A stretch of 64,000 bases of DNA from Ailurus styani (taxonomy: Eukaryota > Chordata > Mammalia > Carnivora > Ailuridae), in contig LNAC01001222.1 of the NCBI GenBank assembly GCA_002007465.1, forward strand, positions 1 to 64,000, given 5' to 3'. A program made the position numbers and the translations under genes. The notes beneath the pieces were generated by a model. That model was not told the DNA's origin and did not search any database. It saw only the letters and a program-made list of their open reading frames with translations. Positions 45,080 to 57,411 of this stretch are shown here, piece after piece. Positions within the stretch are counted from its first letter, which is position 1. The number at the start of each line of letters is the position of its first letter.

Positions 45080-45860
45080 TTTTCAATTGAAATCTCTTTA
45101 CCACAACTCAGGAATGTTTAGCATAGTTATTAGTAAGTTTGTTAAGTAGGATTCTAGATACCACTACATTTCCCAAAAAGTTATGCAGTTTCAATTGGAG
45201 ATTCTGGTTAAATACACAGAAAACATGTTTTATTCCAAAGTGTTATGATTGGTGTTGGGACCCACGGTTCTGTATACACACAGTCTTTATTCAATGTAAA
45301 GCAGTATGATTTCCTGGCACCATCAACCATCACACTAAGAAAACTTGAAAGCAGACTTTTCATATAGAGAAGAAGACAGTTTCTTCTTTTGACCCACTTC
45401 CCAAACTACTCGGTAGAACATTGGTATTGATTTGTACTCTCTCATGGCTACTCCCGCAGCTCTGCCCTGGTTGGGTGTTTTCTTTCGCTTGCCAGTGTAG
45501 ATGATATCAGTTGTGCTCTGAGAGGATAGGCACTAGCATGACACTTTTCTTGAAAATGACTGTGAATTAATGCCTTTAAATGATGCTCGACATCAACCGC
45601 CTCAGTGTCAGTGTCAACAAACGCATCTCGTGGAGAAGCAGAGGATCTGAGAATCTCCCAGAAATTTCAGGGACAGCCAGACTTCTCTGCTCATGTGTTC
45701 CCTGGAGAATCTCTCATTGTCTTCTCTACCAGACTTATACATTCTCATAATACTTTTTGCCACAGGGCAAAAAAAAAAATGATGGTAAAATTAATGAAAA
45801 TAGTGTTGAGGATATACTGTGTTAGCAGTTTCTATAGAGATGACATTTATGTCATTTATT
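45080..45860. other. No recognised feature
   Basis: Unique sequence. An 87-codon plus frame (45605-45868) has no recognisable homology. Confidence 0.5.
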
Positions 45861-45864
45861 CATT

Positions 45865-46010
45865 CTAGTAATTCAACAATCCCCTCAAAGAGGCAGACAT
45901 TGAGGCTTTGGACTTAAGTCAATACCCCAAGGTCATATGGTGACCGTGTAGCACAGCTGGGACCCAAACCCAGGTCTGCTTGTTCCAAAATCCATGCTTT
46001 TCAGCAGGGA
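45865..46010 (+). mobile_element. MIR fragment
   Basis: 'ccccaaggtcatatggtgac', 'agcacagctgggacccaaac', 'ccaggtctgcttgttcc' follow the MIR 3' half, plus strand. Confidence 0.7.
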
Positions 46011-46365
46011 CAGTCTCAGCCTCTTCCATTCAAACACAAGGCCGATCTGTGGCTGGGAGACTGGGGCAGAGGGTTATCACTGCCGATCTCAGGCTGCTGT
46101 AATCCCAACTTCTTCCCAATGACATGAAGGATGCATGTAGAAATTATCCTGAAAATACATGTAGAAGCCTCAAAAGGCTTCTGGATGATGCTCTATTAAG
46201 ACATTGGTCATAAGATCTTGGAAGATTGTTTTTTAAAAAGAGGCATACACAATACTCCTAATGGAATGATGGATTGAGAATTTAATCTAAACAATGAAAT
46301 ACAAAAGAGGGAATGACTAATTGGCAAAGCTGATCTGAAAATGATCTAGGAATAAAGCATATATT
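46011..46365. other. No recognised feature
   Basis: Unique sequence, no frame of note. Confidence 0.5.
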
Positions 46366-46560
46366 TATAAAGATTTTATTTATTTATTTGAGAGACAGTG
46401 AGGCTGAGAGAGAAAGAACAAGGAGGGGGTGAGAGGAAGAAGAGGGAGAAGCAGACTCCCCACTGAGCAGGGACCCAACTTGGGACTCGATCCCAGGACC
46501 CTAAGACCATAACCTGAGCCTAAGGCAGACACTCAGCCAACTGAGCCACCCAGGTGCCCC
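46366..46560 (-). mobile_element. CAN-SINE, intermediate subtype
   Basis: Reverse copy: AAAGATTTTATTTATTTATT, 'gactcgatcccaggaccc', 'actgagccacccaggtgccc'. I could not find a clear target-site duplication. Confidence 0.9.
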
Positions 46561-47469
46561 TGAATTACCTTTTTTTTTTCTTAAAGACAGAAAAATAAAG
46601 GAGTTAAGACAGTCTATGGTATAAAATTGAACAGAGACTAGCAAAATGAGTTTTTTTTCATATACCCAGAAATTTATAGTTACTAAAATATTAACTGCAA
46701 ATTTGATTTACAATTAAGGTAAAGATGATTTAGAAAAATAACTACCAAAAGATGGAAGAAATTGAAGACAGGAATCATGGGTAAATGTTAATGGCATTTG
46801 AGTTGTTCAGTTTAGAGGAAAAGATTGAGTACCACTCACGGATACCTAATATCATTATAAAAATTACAGTTTTTCGTTGGCTTCTACTTTAACAGAGGGT
46901 AGAAGGATTAGTTTGTGTTTCAGATTTATTTAATTTTAGGGAAAGAAGTTTCCTTTTCTGAAAAGTTATATGTAAATTAAGAGTGTTTACCAAAATCAAA
47001 CTATGAGCTAAAGAGCAGGAGGAATTGCAATAATAGATTCAAGTCTGAAAGAAATTAAAACTCTGAATTATTCTTTTCTGTGGCACTGTGAACAAACCAC
47101 AGGTCCCCCCAATCTCAACCGTACTCCATCCAAAAAGCCTCTGTGAGTCAGTTTGAGCTATGACTGACATTATAAATTTCTCTAAAGCAATTGAAATCGA
47201 ACAAAACCAGAACATTGAAATACTCTCCAAACCCAACTTGACCGACCTGATATTTCACTTGGTTTGAGTCCCTGGTGTTAAAAGAAAAAAAAAAGTGTTT
47301 TTAAATCATACTTTAAATGCACTAGACAGCTCTTCTGTTTAAAAAAAGAAATCTTATGCTTTCTTTATGGATGCTTTAGAAAAATGGATTTTTGTGAAAT
47401 GAATGATCACCCACTGATCTATTTGTTTTGAAAATGTTGATTTTGGGGGGGTCTGATATGCTTTAACTA
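46561..47469. other. No recognised feature
   Basis: AT-rich unique sequence; a 65-codon minus frame at 47039-47236 is not recognisable. Confidence 0.5.
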
Positions 47470-47640
47470 CCTAACTATCTATAGGTTTTGATTATAATTA
47501 TGTGGCCAAACTGGTTATAGAGGAGACGAGTTCAGTTACCATGCTTAACAGTATGGACAAGACATCCTTATATCCTTATACCTGAAAGGGATGTAACACT
47601 GTGTATCAATGATACTTCAAAAAAATTAAATAAAATATGT
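47470..47640 (+). mobile_element. Old L1 3' end
   Basis: 'gggatgtaacactgtgtatc', 'aatgatacttcaaaaaaat' resemble the terminal 3' part of an old L1 in plus orientation; left limit uncertain. Confidence 0.5.
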
Positions 47641-48623
47641 AACCAAACAAACTGAAAGACAATATAACCTTGATGATTATTTTACATTAAAAATTAATTA
47701 TGTAATTTAGGTGACCAGTGGCATGATTTAATCTCTTTTACAGGGAGCAAGGTCTAAAAAATTGACACCGTAGATACTCCATGCTTAGAAATTTTAGGAA
47801 CTTCAAGAAGTCAGAGTTGGCCCATTCATTTTTAGAGCCCTGCGTCAATGTCCATTATGGTTATGTTCATAAGATATGTGTGCTAACTCCTTCCCCTTTC
47901 ACCACAGGAAACCTGGGCAGCCCTCCTGGAGAACAGCCTCGGCCAAGGTAGTGGAGATGCCATGACTGGTTTTCCCTTACCTCACCACTGGGGTGATCCT
48001 TAATACTTCATAGAATTCATTCCCTCAATCTTGTGTCCCTTACTTCACATGGAGGCAAAATATTGCACTTATTTTTCTTACTAGAAATGGGAAGAAATAT
48101 TTGCTTCTTCTTGGTTCCTACTTCTTTGAATTTGACTCCCTCGTAGGTCCTGGGAATATTAGAACCTCATTATTCTTTAAGCATTGAGTTATACTTAAAG
48201 GCTAATTTAAATCAATCCCCAAGTAACAGACAAATGGTGTGTGTTAGGCGGGAAGGAAGAGTGGTGGTGGTGGTAAACCAGGGATGGATAAGTGTGAATT
48301 TTCTTCTAAGGTGTGAATCCATTTACCTTTATCCCTTAGAGGGGCACATGCAAAAAGCCACTAATAGAATATCACTTTCAATGCATTTCATCCTTTCTAC
48401 CTATGAGTCTAATTGTAGGTCTGGATCCACAAGGAAATGATTGGGAGTTGGGGAGGGGTCTGATACTCAGATACACAATAGGCAGGAAATGTGAAACCAA
48501 GTGGAAAAAAAATGGAGTCTGAGAGTTTTCCTGGGGGAAAAAAGGGGGGGTGTCTACTTTATAAAACAGAAGGACAGGCACACATGGAGAAGGTGTCAAA
48601 TTTACTGCCAGACAAATGGCATT
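47641..48623. other. No recognised feature
   Basis: Unique sequence. Frames at 48234-48440 (+) and 48378-48644 (-) overlap and are not recognisable. Confidence 0.5.
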
Positions 48624-48638
48624 CAAAATATTTATGAA

Positions 48639-48822
48639 GGGCACCTGGGTGGCTCAGTGGGTTAAAGCCCCTGCCTTCGGCTCAGGTCATGATCTCAGGG
48701 TCCTGGGATCGAGCCCCGCATCGGACTCTCTGCTCCGCAGGGAGCCTACTTCCTCCTCTCTGCCTACTTGTAATCTCTCTCTGTGTCAAATAAATAAATA
48801 AAATCTTAAAAAAAACAAAAAA
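48639..48822 (+). mobile_element. CAN-SINE, young subtype, perfect duplication
   Basis: 'gggcacctgggtggctcagt', 'ctgccttcggctcaggtca', 'gatcgagccccgcatcgg', 'ctacttgtaatctctctc', A-rich tail. CAAAATATTTATGAA (15 bases) is identical at 48624-48638 and 48823-48837. Confidence 0.95.
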
Positions 48823-48849
48823 CAAAATATTTATGAAAAAGAGGCCTTT

Positions 48850-49030
48850 ATTCCAAAGCAAGCTGTTTGATCCGGGGCAGGTTATTTAACCTCTCCTATG
48901 GTGTTTCCCTAATATGATCAGTTAAGAATTATCTTTCCTCAATAACATTATTTTGTGGATTAACTGATATATAGGAATAGGCTGATGTGGTACCTGAAAC
49001 ATAATAGAGTCAGGGAATATTATTTCTCTT
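48850..49030 (+). mobile_element. MIR fragment
   Basis: 'gggcaggttatttaacctct', 'gttaagaattatctttcctc', 'ggtacctgaaacataatag' follow the MIR central and 3' parts, plus strand. Confidence 0.6.
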
Positions 49031-49064
49031 CCTTTTCATGAATTTAACTATTAAAGCACCCAAG

Positions 49065-49345
49065 TGTATAATAACAATTTTATCACCCACTTACTGAGTG
49101 TCATTAAGTGACTGTTAAGTACTAGGAGTTTTACATATTTTGCCTGTATTGTATGATTTAACTTTTCCAACAATCCTGTCAGGTAAATGTTACCAGTCAT
49201 TTTGTGGTTGCTGCTGTTGCTGTTGTTTACAGGTGAATTAATTGAGACACAGAGAAGGTACGTAACTTGCCTAAAATCTCACAGCTCGTAAATGGTGGAG
49301 TCAAGATTTGGACCCACACAAGTGACACAAAAATAGTGTCACGCT
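49065..49345 (+). mobile_element. MIR, nearly complete
   Basis: 'ttactgagtgtcattaagtg', 'ttttccaacaatcctgtcag', 'ttaattgagacacagagaag', 'aacttgcctaaaatctcaca', 'aagatttggacccac' run in MIR order, plus strand, with a small (TTG/CTG) run inside. Confidence 0.85.
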
Positions 49346-49544
49346 CTTTTTTTTTTCTTCTCTAATTCTGCTAAGCAAGCATGCACAATTCCTTCTAGGG
49401 AAAAGATCTATACTCTACTTTAGGTATATCAAATAGAAACAGTGTTTTTCACACAATGATCAGGAAGACTGATTTTTTTTTTCCTGAGTTACTTTAAGAA
49501 ACCTTGAGCTATCTGCATAGTCTAGAAAACATCTGGTCATTTAC

Positions 49545-51900
49545 TCTGTGAGTGTGCAGACTGTTAAGACTACACTACAGTAATATAGTGTATGTTCTTT
49601 TGTATCTGACTTTTTTCACTCAGCAATATATTCGTGAAGTTCATTTAAGTTGTGCAAGTAACTGTAGGTCACTTGTTTTCAATGATGAATAGATTTCCCA
49701 GGGAGGAATATATCAGAACTGGATCTTTGGAAAGTTTTCAGCTAGAGCTATGATGAATAATGATATTATCAATATTCTTGTTCCAATTTTGGGGGGCATA
49801 TGTGCTTGCGTTTCTGTGGAGTAGAGTTGTTGGATTATAGGATGTGTGTATGTTCCACTTTAATAGATACTAGCAGCTTTCCAAAGCAGTTATATGCTTT
49901 ACACTTCACCAGCCCTGAATTCCAGTTGTCTCCATTCCCTTCAACAACTGTTCTTATAAGTCATTTTCATTTTAGCCACCCTGGCAAGAGCGTAGTGGTG
50001 TTGCATTATGGTTTTAATTTGCGCTTCCCTGATGACAATGAAGTTGAGCATTTTTTATATATTTATTGGCTGCTTGCGAAGTATTGTTTCGATCACTTTT
50101 CTATCAAATGGATCATCTTTTTATTGATTTATAGAACTTCTCTATATGTCTTGGATTCGAATCCTTTGTCAGTTTAAAGACTGTAAATATTGTCTTTCTG
50201 TGGCTTGCCTTTCTCACTCTCTTGATGTCTTTTGAAAAATTAAAGTTTTTACTTTTAATAGAGCCCAGTTTGCTATTTTTTTTCCTTCAAGGATAATGTT
50301 TTTTATGCTCTGGTTAAGAAACCTTTCCCTCCCTTGGCTTATGCGTATACTCTCCAGTATTTTACTTCAGAACATTCCTGTTTTGCCTTTCACGTTTAGC
50401 TCTACAATCCACCTAAAATGGTTATTTGCATATAATTTGAGGTAGAGGACGTTTCAGTTTGTATACAGGTCCGATTGTCCCAGCACTATTTATAGAAAAG
50501 ATTATTATTTTTCCATGGTTGTATAGCAGTAACACCGTTGTCTTCAATGTTGTTTCTACATATGGGAGGGTCTGTATAGATTCTTTACTTTTTTCCAGAC
50601 ATCTACTTGTTAATCCTTGAGCCTATATCACACTGTGTTAATTACTGCTACCCTATAATATGCCTTGGTATCTGGTATCTGGAAGAACAAACCCTTTTAC
50701 CAGGGTTTCCCTCAAATGGCTCTTGAATAGTTTTGACTTTGTTAACCTTTTAATATAAATTTTAGATTTAGCCTTTTAAGATCCACCAAAATTAGTAAGA
50801 AAATGCTTCAGGATTTTTTGGGGGGGATTTCATTAAACCATTATGATCAATTTGGGGAGAACTGGCATCTTAACATAATTGCTCCATTTCATAAGCATGA
50901 TATAGCCATCTACTTATTTATTTAGGTTTTCTTTGATTTTTGTGCTGTATACTTTATATACATTTCTGTGTAGACATCTTACACAGCTTTCTTTAGATTT
51001 AGTCCTAGAAACTTGGTTATTTGATACTACTGAAAGTGACATCTTTTTAAAACTTCAACTTCCCATTCGGTTAGGTGCAATTCAACACAAAGCAATTGAT
51101 TTTTTTGTATATTGATCTTTACCCAGAAATTTTGAAAAGTTACTTATTGCTTTGAATTTTCTGTATAATCTCATTATCTATAAAAAGAAGAATTTGGTTT
51201 TTTTCTCTTTCAATCTTTACATCTCTTACTCATTTTTCTTATAGCACTTACCTTTCTAGCACTTCCATGATGATTTTGAGTTGTGATAGTGAGCATCTTA
51301 TTCTTGTTCCTGATCTCAAAGGGAAATCTCAAAATTTATTACCATAAAGTAAGGTGTCTGCTGAAGGTTTTTGTAGACACTGTTGATCAGATTAAGAAAG
51401 TTTACTTAAGTTCACTAGTAATTTTAAAAATCACAAATGTATATGTTGAATATTTTCAAATGTCTTTTTGCAAATATTGAGATAACTATATTTTTTTCCT
51501 TCATAATTCTCTTAATGTGATGAAGTACACTGATTTATTCTTTTACGTTAAACCAACTTTGCCTCTTTGGTCTAAATGCAAATCAGTCATGGTGTATTAA
51601 TTTTGGCATGACTTGCTCATACAGTGTTTAAGAATTTTGTTTCTATGTTCATGAGTTAGACTTGTCTGTAATCCTCTGCCTCCCACAATATCTTCGTCAA
51701 GTTTTGTTATAAAGATTATGCTGGTCTTATAAAAAAAATAAGAAGCTCTTCCACAATCTTCCCTGCCCCCCCTCTTTGTGTAAAATGCCATTATTCCTTC
51801 CTGAATGTTGGCTAAATTTCATTGGTAACTTTTCTTGGTCTGGAGCTTACTTCCAGTGAAGGTATTTATTTACTGAGTTTATTTATTTAATAGTTATTAT
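49545..51900 (-). mobile_element. Old L1 (L1M class), ORF2 3' part
   Basis: 'tttttcactcagcaatata', 'tttccaaagcagttatatgc', 'attttagccaccctggcaag', 'cttccctgatgacaatgaag', 'tttcagtttgtatacagg' and 'ttaaaccaactttgcctct' are the reverse complement of the L1 ORF2 C-terminal and RT region. It is heavily diverged, with no long minus-strand frame left. Short plus frames over it are shadows. Confidence 0.85.
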
Positions 51901-51956
51901 AGTGTTATTTATGTTTTTGATTTCTTCTTTCATCTTTAGTAATTACATATATATAT

Positions 51957-52145
51957 ATTTAGATTTTATTTATTTGAGAGAAAGAGAGAGAGAGAGAGAG
52001 CGCGAGCAGGGGGAGGGGTAGAGAGAGAGGGAGAGCAGACTCCCCGATGAGCAGGGACACCTGATGTGGGACTTGACCCCAAGACCCTGGGGTCATGAGC
52101 AAGCTGAAGGCAGCTGCTCAAGCAACTGAGTCATCCAAGAGCCCC
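51957..52145 (-). mobile_element. CAN-SINE, intermediate subtype
   Basis: Reverse copy: 'tttagattttatttatttga', (GA) stretch, 'actccccgatgagcaggg', decayed head 'aactgagtcatccaagagcc'. AGTAATTACATATAT / AGTAGTTATATATTT flank it. Confidence 0.88.
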
Positions 52146-52716
52146 AGTAGTTATATATTTTTAAGTAAGTTGAATTTTTTTAAATTTACTAATGTAAATT
52201 TCCAAGTTCATTTTCTTTAAGTTGCTTATGGTTATAGTGACCATATAATTTATAATCATACTGGAAGACTTTTGAGAGTGAGGAGGGAAGTGCAAATAAT
52301 TAAAATTGGGTAATTTTTGAACTATTTATTTCTTTACTTAAAATTGATTTTGTTAGTTTGGTGTACTTATAAAATGGTTTTATTGAAAATCTATTTTCAA
52401 AGATAAAAGACTTTCTGTAAAATATAAATAGCATGTCTATTTTTATTAATACAAAAGAAGTCTTAGTACTGAGTACCTATCCAGTATAAAATGGCATACA
52501 AATATTTGTTTCTAGTAAACATTCATGTCACTTAATTGGTTTCTTGGCTGCATTTATCACTGATGTTATTGTATCACTAATATTTCTGAAGAATATATTT
52601 TTTTACGATATTGTCTTACTGTTTTTAATTTTTTCATAGAATTTCCTGCAGTGTTCTCAAAATTGAATTTCATCTTTCTAAATTTGCAATTGTTGACAAT
52701 TCAATTGATATTTCCT
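52146..52716. other. No recognised feature
   Basis: AT-rich sequence; may be decayed L1 or unique DNA. Confidence 0.4.
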
Positions 52717-52717
52717 T

Positions 52718-52930
52718 TTTTTTAAAAAAGATTTTATTTATTTGACAGAAAGAGAAAGAGGGAGAGAGGGACAGAGAGAGAGGGAAGAGAGCACAAGCAG
52801 GGAGAGCAGGAGAGGGAGAAGCAGACTCCCCACTGAGCAGGGAATGCTATGTGGGACTCAATCCCAGGATTCTAGGATCATGACCTGAGCCGAAGGTAGA
52901 TGCTTAATCAACTGATCCACCCGGGTGCCC
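52718..52930 (-). mobile_element. CAN-SINE, intermediate subtype
   Basis: Reverse copy with AAAGATTTTATTTATTTGAC, long purine tract, 'agactccccactgagcaggg', 'atcatgacctgagccgaag'. CAATTGATATTTCCTTT / CAACTGATGTTTCTTTG flank it (52702, 52931). Confidence 0.9.
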
Positions 52931-52945
52931 CAACTGATGTTTCTT

Positions 52946-53958
52946 TGTAGATGAAGATACTTTCACTTGAGAGCATACTTTTTCTGTAGGTGTTGAGGTA
53001 CCTCAAAGCTCATAGTAGTTCCCCCAGAATGAATTTTATTATTTTTTTCATAACGAAATGTAAAATATTTCACTCCAAATATTTTCACAGGTTATGTCTC
53101 TTTGCTTCAATTCAAGTACATTTCTCTGAGAAATATTTCTGCTTGGCAAAATTCGTCAAACAAGTTGCCTGTGATTATGATTCTTTGAGCATTCACTAAA
53201 TTTATATGCTACAAAATTGTGGGCCTTTTCAATTTCATTCCACTCTAGTTCAGAATCTAAGTTTATCCAATTAAAAATAGGAGGGCCATCGAAAGATTCT
53301 TATGACAAGTTAACATCACAAATCTCAATTATAATGTTTTAGTGTTAAATCTTGCTCACCATTTCAGTTCTCGTAGTTAATTTCTCCAGTTCCTCCTTAT
53401 TTATGAAGGGATATATTTGTGTATCTCTCTCTCTGGAAGTTTGGTTACTTAATTGCAATTAACTCTAAGAGCTAAAGTTTTCTGTTGTTCCATTTGTTGA
53501 ATATTTTCATTAAAGATTTACAACTGATTTTGAGAAAAAATAAAACCAAATTTTAGAAGTCTTGTTTTGGGAGAACTTCAAAAGCATTGTAGGTCGTTGA
53601 GGTTGAATTATTAAGGAGCTTTTCTTCAAAGGCTTGAACAGTCCTGAAATCTGATGGTGAGTGGCAAAGGCAGCACGTGTGCCTGGCTGTGCCACTATGT
53701 ATATTTAAATTTAATAACAAGTTTATCACAAAATTTTTTCATTCATTGTCAAAATTTACATATATCTATATAAGTATTGACAACTAGAGCTTTTATTTCA
53801 GTTAGAAGATTATAGTAGCTTTTTCGGGTGTAATTATAAATCGTGTGTACCACAACTAGTGATGAGACACAATTTGAAATTAATAAGAATTTTATCTTAT
53901 ATTGGTGTCATGTTTCATGAAAATTAGTATTTTTACCACAAAAACAAATAATCTTGTC
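52946..53958. other. Unclassified AT-rich stretch
   Basis: About 1 kb lying between two old L1 parts. No repeat family or gene could be recognised on either strand; frames at 52990-53199 (+) and 53510-53695 (-) are short. Confidence 0.45.
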
Positions 53959-53976
53959 TTTACTATTAAACTTTTA

Positions 53977-54176
53977 TTTATTTATTTTAAGGTTTTATTT
54001 ATTTATTTGACAGAGAAAGAGAGATCACAAGTAGTCAGAGAGGCAGGTAAAGAGAGAGGAGGAGGCAGGCTCCCCACCGAGCTCGGAGCCCAATGCCGGG
54101 CTCGATCCCAGGACCCTGAGATCATGACCTGAGCTGAAGGCAGAGGCTTTAACCCACTGAGCCAGCCTGGCATCCT
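53977..54176 (-). mobile_element. CAN-SINE, young subtype
   Basis: Reverse copy: 'ggttttatttatttatttga', 'gagatcacaagtagtcagag', 'gccgggctcgatcccagga', 'acccactgagccagcctgg'. TTTACTATTAAACTTTT / TTTACTGTTAAACCTTT flank it (53959, 54177). Confidence 0.93.
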
Positions 54177-54194
54177 TTACTGTTAAACCTTTAA

Positions 54195-54667
54195 ACAAAA
54201 TTTACAAAAATGTCCCATTCTGACTTTCAACAGAATGAACTCCCAAACATTTCTGTGTAAACAAGAGAAGCACTATTGATTTAACTGATTATCTGTTTGA
54301 AGCATCTGATGACACTAGTATAAAGCCAGTGTTTACATGTTTGGGAAGTTGTTGAACTAATGGAGCCAAGAAATTCATAGCTGTCACTTTACTTTTCATA
54401 TGAGTGCAAGAAATCTTATGTTAATAAAATGAGTGGAATTAATTTAGAGCAATCATTTGATCTAAATGAAAAGTCATACTTCACAGAATGGTATATAAAT
54501 ATACCTTCAGCAGCTGCTTTTCCTCATTTTTGTTTTTAAAATAATCTCCTCAGAATAAATATTAATTTAGAAGTAAGATAATGATCCATTAGCAAATTTG
54601 TGTCTTCTGTCCTTTTTGTGTGTGTGGTCGGGAATAACACCTTGACCCCATGATCACTGGGTAAATG
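54195..54667. other. No recognised feature
   Basis: AT-rich unique or decayed sequence without open frames of note. Confidence 0.45.
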
Positions 54668-54682
54668 TAAACTAATATATTT

Positions 54683-54876
54683 TTTAAAGATTTTATTTAT
54701 TTATTTGACAGAGAGAGAGACACAGCGAGAGAGGGAACACAGGCAGGGGGAGTGGGAGAAGAAGAAGGAGACTTCCTGCCAAGCAGGGAGCCCCATGTGT
54801 GGCTCCATCCCAGGGCCCTGGGATCATGATCTGAGCCGAAGGCAGACGCTTAACAACTGAGCCACCCAGGTGCCCC
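54683..54876 (-). mobile_element. CAN-SINE, intermediate subtype
   Basis: Reverse copy: AAAGATTTTATTTATTTATT, 'ccctgggatcatgatctgag', 'actgagccacccaggtgccc'. TAAACTAATAT / TAAACTAGTAT flank it (54668, 54877). Confidence 0.92.
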
Positions 54877-54892
54877 TAAACTAGTATTTTGT

Positions 54893-55480
54893 GTAGTTCA
54901 CATGTTTATCAGCAACATCCTTGAGAAACTGAAATCCAGTACTTAATTTTTATCAAATACCCTTTTTTAAAATTCAGTTTTTTTTAGAAAATCAAAAAGC
55001 ATCACCTAAGAGTAAAAAAATCATATAGTTACACGTGTTACTCTGTCCAATGAATTACAAAACCATTACAGCAAGAGATTTTAGATTTTTCTCGTCCATA
55101 CACTTTCTGGCAGGACCGCACAGCTATTTTCCCACAGAAATTCCTCACGTAAGCTGCAATTTTTCACTTTTCTCACAGACCCCACCTCTGGCAGCCTGGC
55201 GGTTTCGTGCATCTCCTAGTCTCAGTGTGAATCGTGGCAGAACTCATTAGAACGCGGAGTAGCTCACAGGGGCTGTCTGATGACTAGCCTCCCATCTTCC
55301 CCGGAGCCCAGCATCAGCTGGTGCTGCCTTCCTGCAAAACGCACTAATTCAATCAGTGAGTGCCTTCCTTGCTGCCTGTGAAGGGAGGTGTTGCTAAACT
55401 GAGTCTGCTTAGGGTTTCAGGAATGGCAGTTTATAATCTATCCTCTTCAGTTTTATAGTGGGAACTGTGTTCACTAAACA
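54893..55480. other. No recognised feature
   Basis: Unique sequence. A 71-codon plus frame (55035-55250) is not recognisable. Confidence 0.45.
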
Positions 55481-55498
55481 TGCATTTCTCTCTCTCTT

Positions 55499-55734
55499 TA
55501 AAGATTTTATTTATTTGAGAGCGAGAGAGAGAGAGAGAAAGAAAGAGAGAGAGAGAGAGAGAGAGGACACAAATGGGGGGGTCTGGGGGCGTCAGAGGGA
55601 GAGGGAGAAGCAGACTCCCCACTGAGCAGGGAGCCTGATGCTTGCCATGCGATGGGGGACTCGATCCCAGGACCCCAGGATCATGACCTGAGCGGAAGGC
55701 AGATGCTTAACCAACTGAGCCACCCAGGCATCCT
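55499..55734 (-). mobile_element. CAN-SINE, intermediate subtype, with long (GA)n
   Basis: Reverse copy: AAAGATTTTATTTATTTGAG, (GA/GAAA)n to about 55565, 'gactcgatcccaggacccc', 'actgagccacccaggcatcc'. AAACATGCATTTC / GAACGTACATTTC flank it. Confidence 0.92.
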
Positions 55735-55749
55735 GAACGTACATTTCCT

Positions 55750-56189
55750 ATATCACTGGATAAAGCCACAGCAGAATGTGAAAGTACAAAGAATAAGTCT
55801 ACACAATCTATCCAGGACTATTTTATTATGAATATCAAAATTAATACTTTGTTACAAAAGGCAACTCAGGTGAACTAGGAAGCAGTTGGGATACCAGGCC
55901 AAAAAGTATAAACTAGACACGTAGTCATTTTATAAATAATACTTTGCTAAATTCTTTCTTTGCTTACTCCCTCCCTTCCTTTCATTTCCCACCCTGGAAA
56001 ATGTTAGGCATATACCAAATTAGAGAGCATAGCATCCTCTCACAGCTTCAGCAAGTTTTAACACATGCCAATTTATCTCATCTATATTCTTCCACTACTC
56101 TCTTCCCCTGGGTTATTTGAAAGCCAATATCGACGCCATTGCGTTGCCCCTGATGATTTTTTCAGAGCGTTGAAGGGTCTTCAGTAGTG
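55750..56189. other. No recognised feature
   Basis: Unique or decayed sequence without open frames of note. Confidence 0.45.
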
Positions 56190-57380
56190 CTGTTCCCTTC
56201 TCCACTTTTGATATTTGCTTATTTGTACCTTCTCTCTTCTTTCCTTGTCAGTCTTGTCTTGTCCAGCACTGAATAATTTTGCTATACTTTTCAGTAAGAC
56301 TTCCTTCTTTATTAGTCTTTTCTATTACTTGTTTGTTATTTCATTAATTTCTCTTATCTTTATTGTTTTCTTCCTTCTGCTTTCTTTTTAATTGGGTGTT
56401 CCTTTCCTAATTTCTTAAGATGTATGCTAGCTCATTGATTTTCAACCTTTCTTCTTTTCTAACAAATGGATCCACAGTTACAGACTTCTAAGTATGGCAT
56501 TAGTGGCATTTCACAAATTTTGATAGGTAGTTTTATTTCCAGTCAGATCAAAATATTGCCCAATTTAGGNCCATGGTAGGTTTTTGACTCAGATTCTGAA
56601 ATGTTATGTTTTGATTTTCCATTAGAACAAAATATTTTCTAATATGCACTGGGATTTCTTTTGGCTCTTGGCTTATTTAGAAGTATATTTCTTAATTTAT
56701 AGTCATAAGAGAATTTTTCTGTTCTTCTTTTCTCATTGGGTCCCAGCTTAATTGTAACATAGTGAGGAATTATATTCTGTATGATTTAAATATTTTGAAA
56801 TCAGTTTCATGTCTCCCCTCAATTTTAATGGTCGATTGTTCTAAAGATTCCACGTGTGAATATGTGACAAATGGGTATTCTTCAGTGGTCGGGCATAGCA
56901 TTCCACATAGTCAACTAATTAAATTGGTTAATCATGTTATTAAAATCTTCTGCATCCTTCCTGATTTTTTTTGTCTGCTTGTTATATTTGTTACCAAGGT
57001 GTGTTAAAAATCTCCCTTTATAATTATAAACTCATTTCTTTCTTTTTATTTCTATCAATCTTTCTTTATATTTTTTGAGGTTATGTTCTTTTTTACATGA
57101 AATTTATAATTGATATCTATTTCTGGTGAATTAAGCTTTTTACTTTAAAGAAACAGCTTTTAAAAAATCTTTTATATTTTCTTAAAGTTTACTTTGACAT
57201 CAAATAAATTTTCTCAATATATTTTGGTCATTATTTATATAATATAATATCCTCATCATTGTAATTTCAACTGTTCGGTGCCATGATATTCAAGTGTGTC
57301 TCTGATGAGTAGAAGAGTAGTTTTTTTTTTTAATCCAGTCTGAAATTTCAAGTAATTAGAGCATTAAAACATTTAAATTC
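56190..57380 (-). mobile_element. Old L1 (L1M class), ORF2 linker/endonuclease part
   Basis: 'atttgcttatttgtaccttc', 'ttgtcagtcttgtcttgtcc', 'taagatgtatgctagctcat', 'ggcatttcacaaattttgat' and 'gtgttaaaaatctcccttta' are the reverse complement of the L1 ORF2 linker and endonuclease region. It may belong to the same old L1 as 49545-51900, with about 4 kb of other sequence in between. One N at 56570. Confidence 0.75.
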
Positions 57381-57411
57381 AAGGTAATTGCTTTTATACT
57401 GTTTTATTTTT

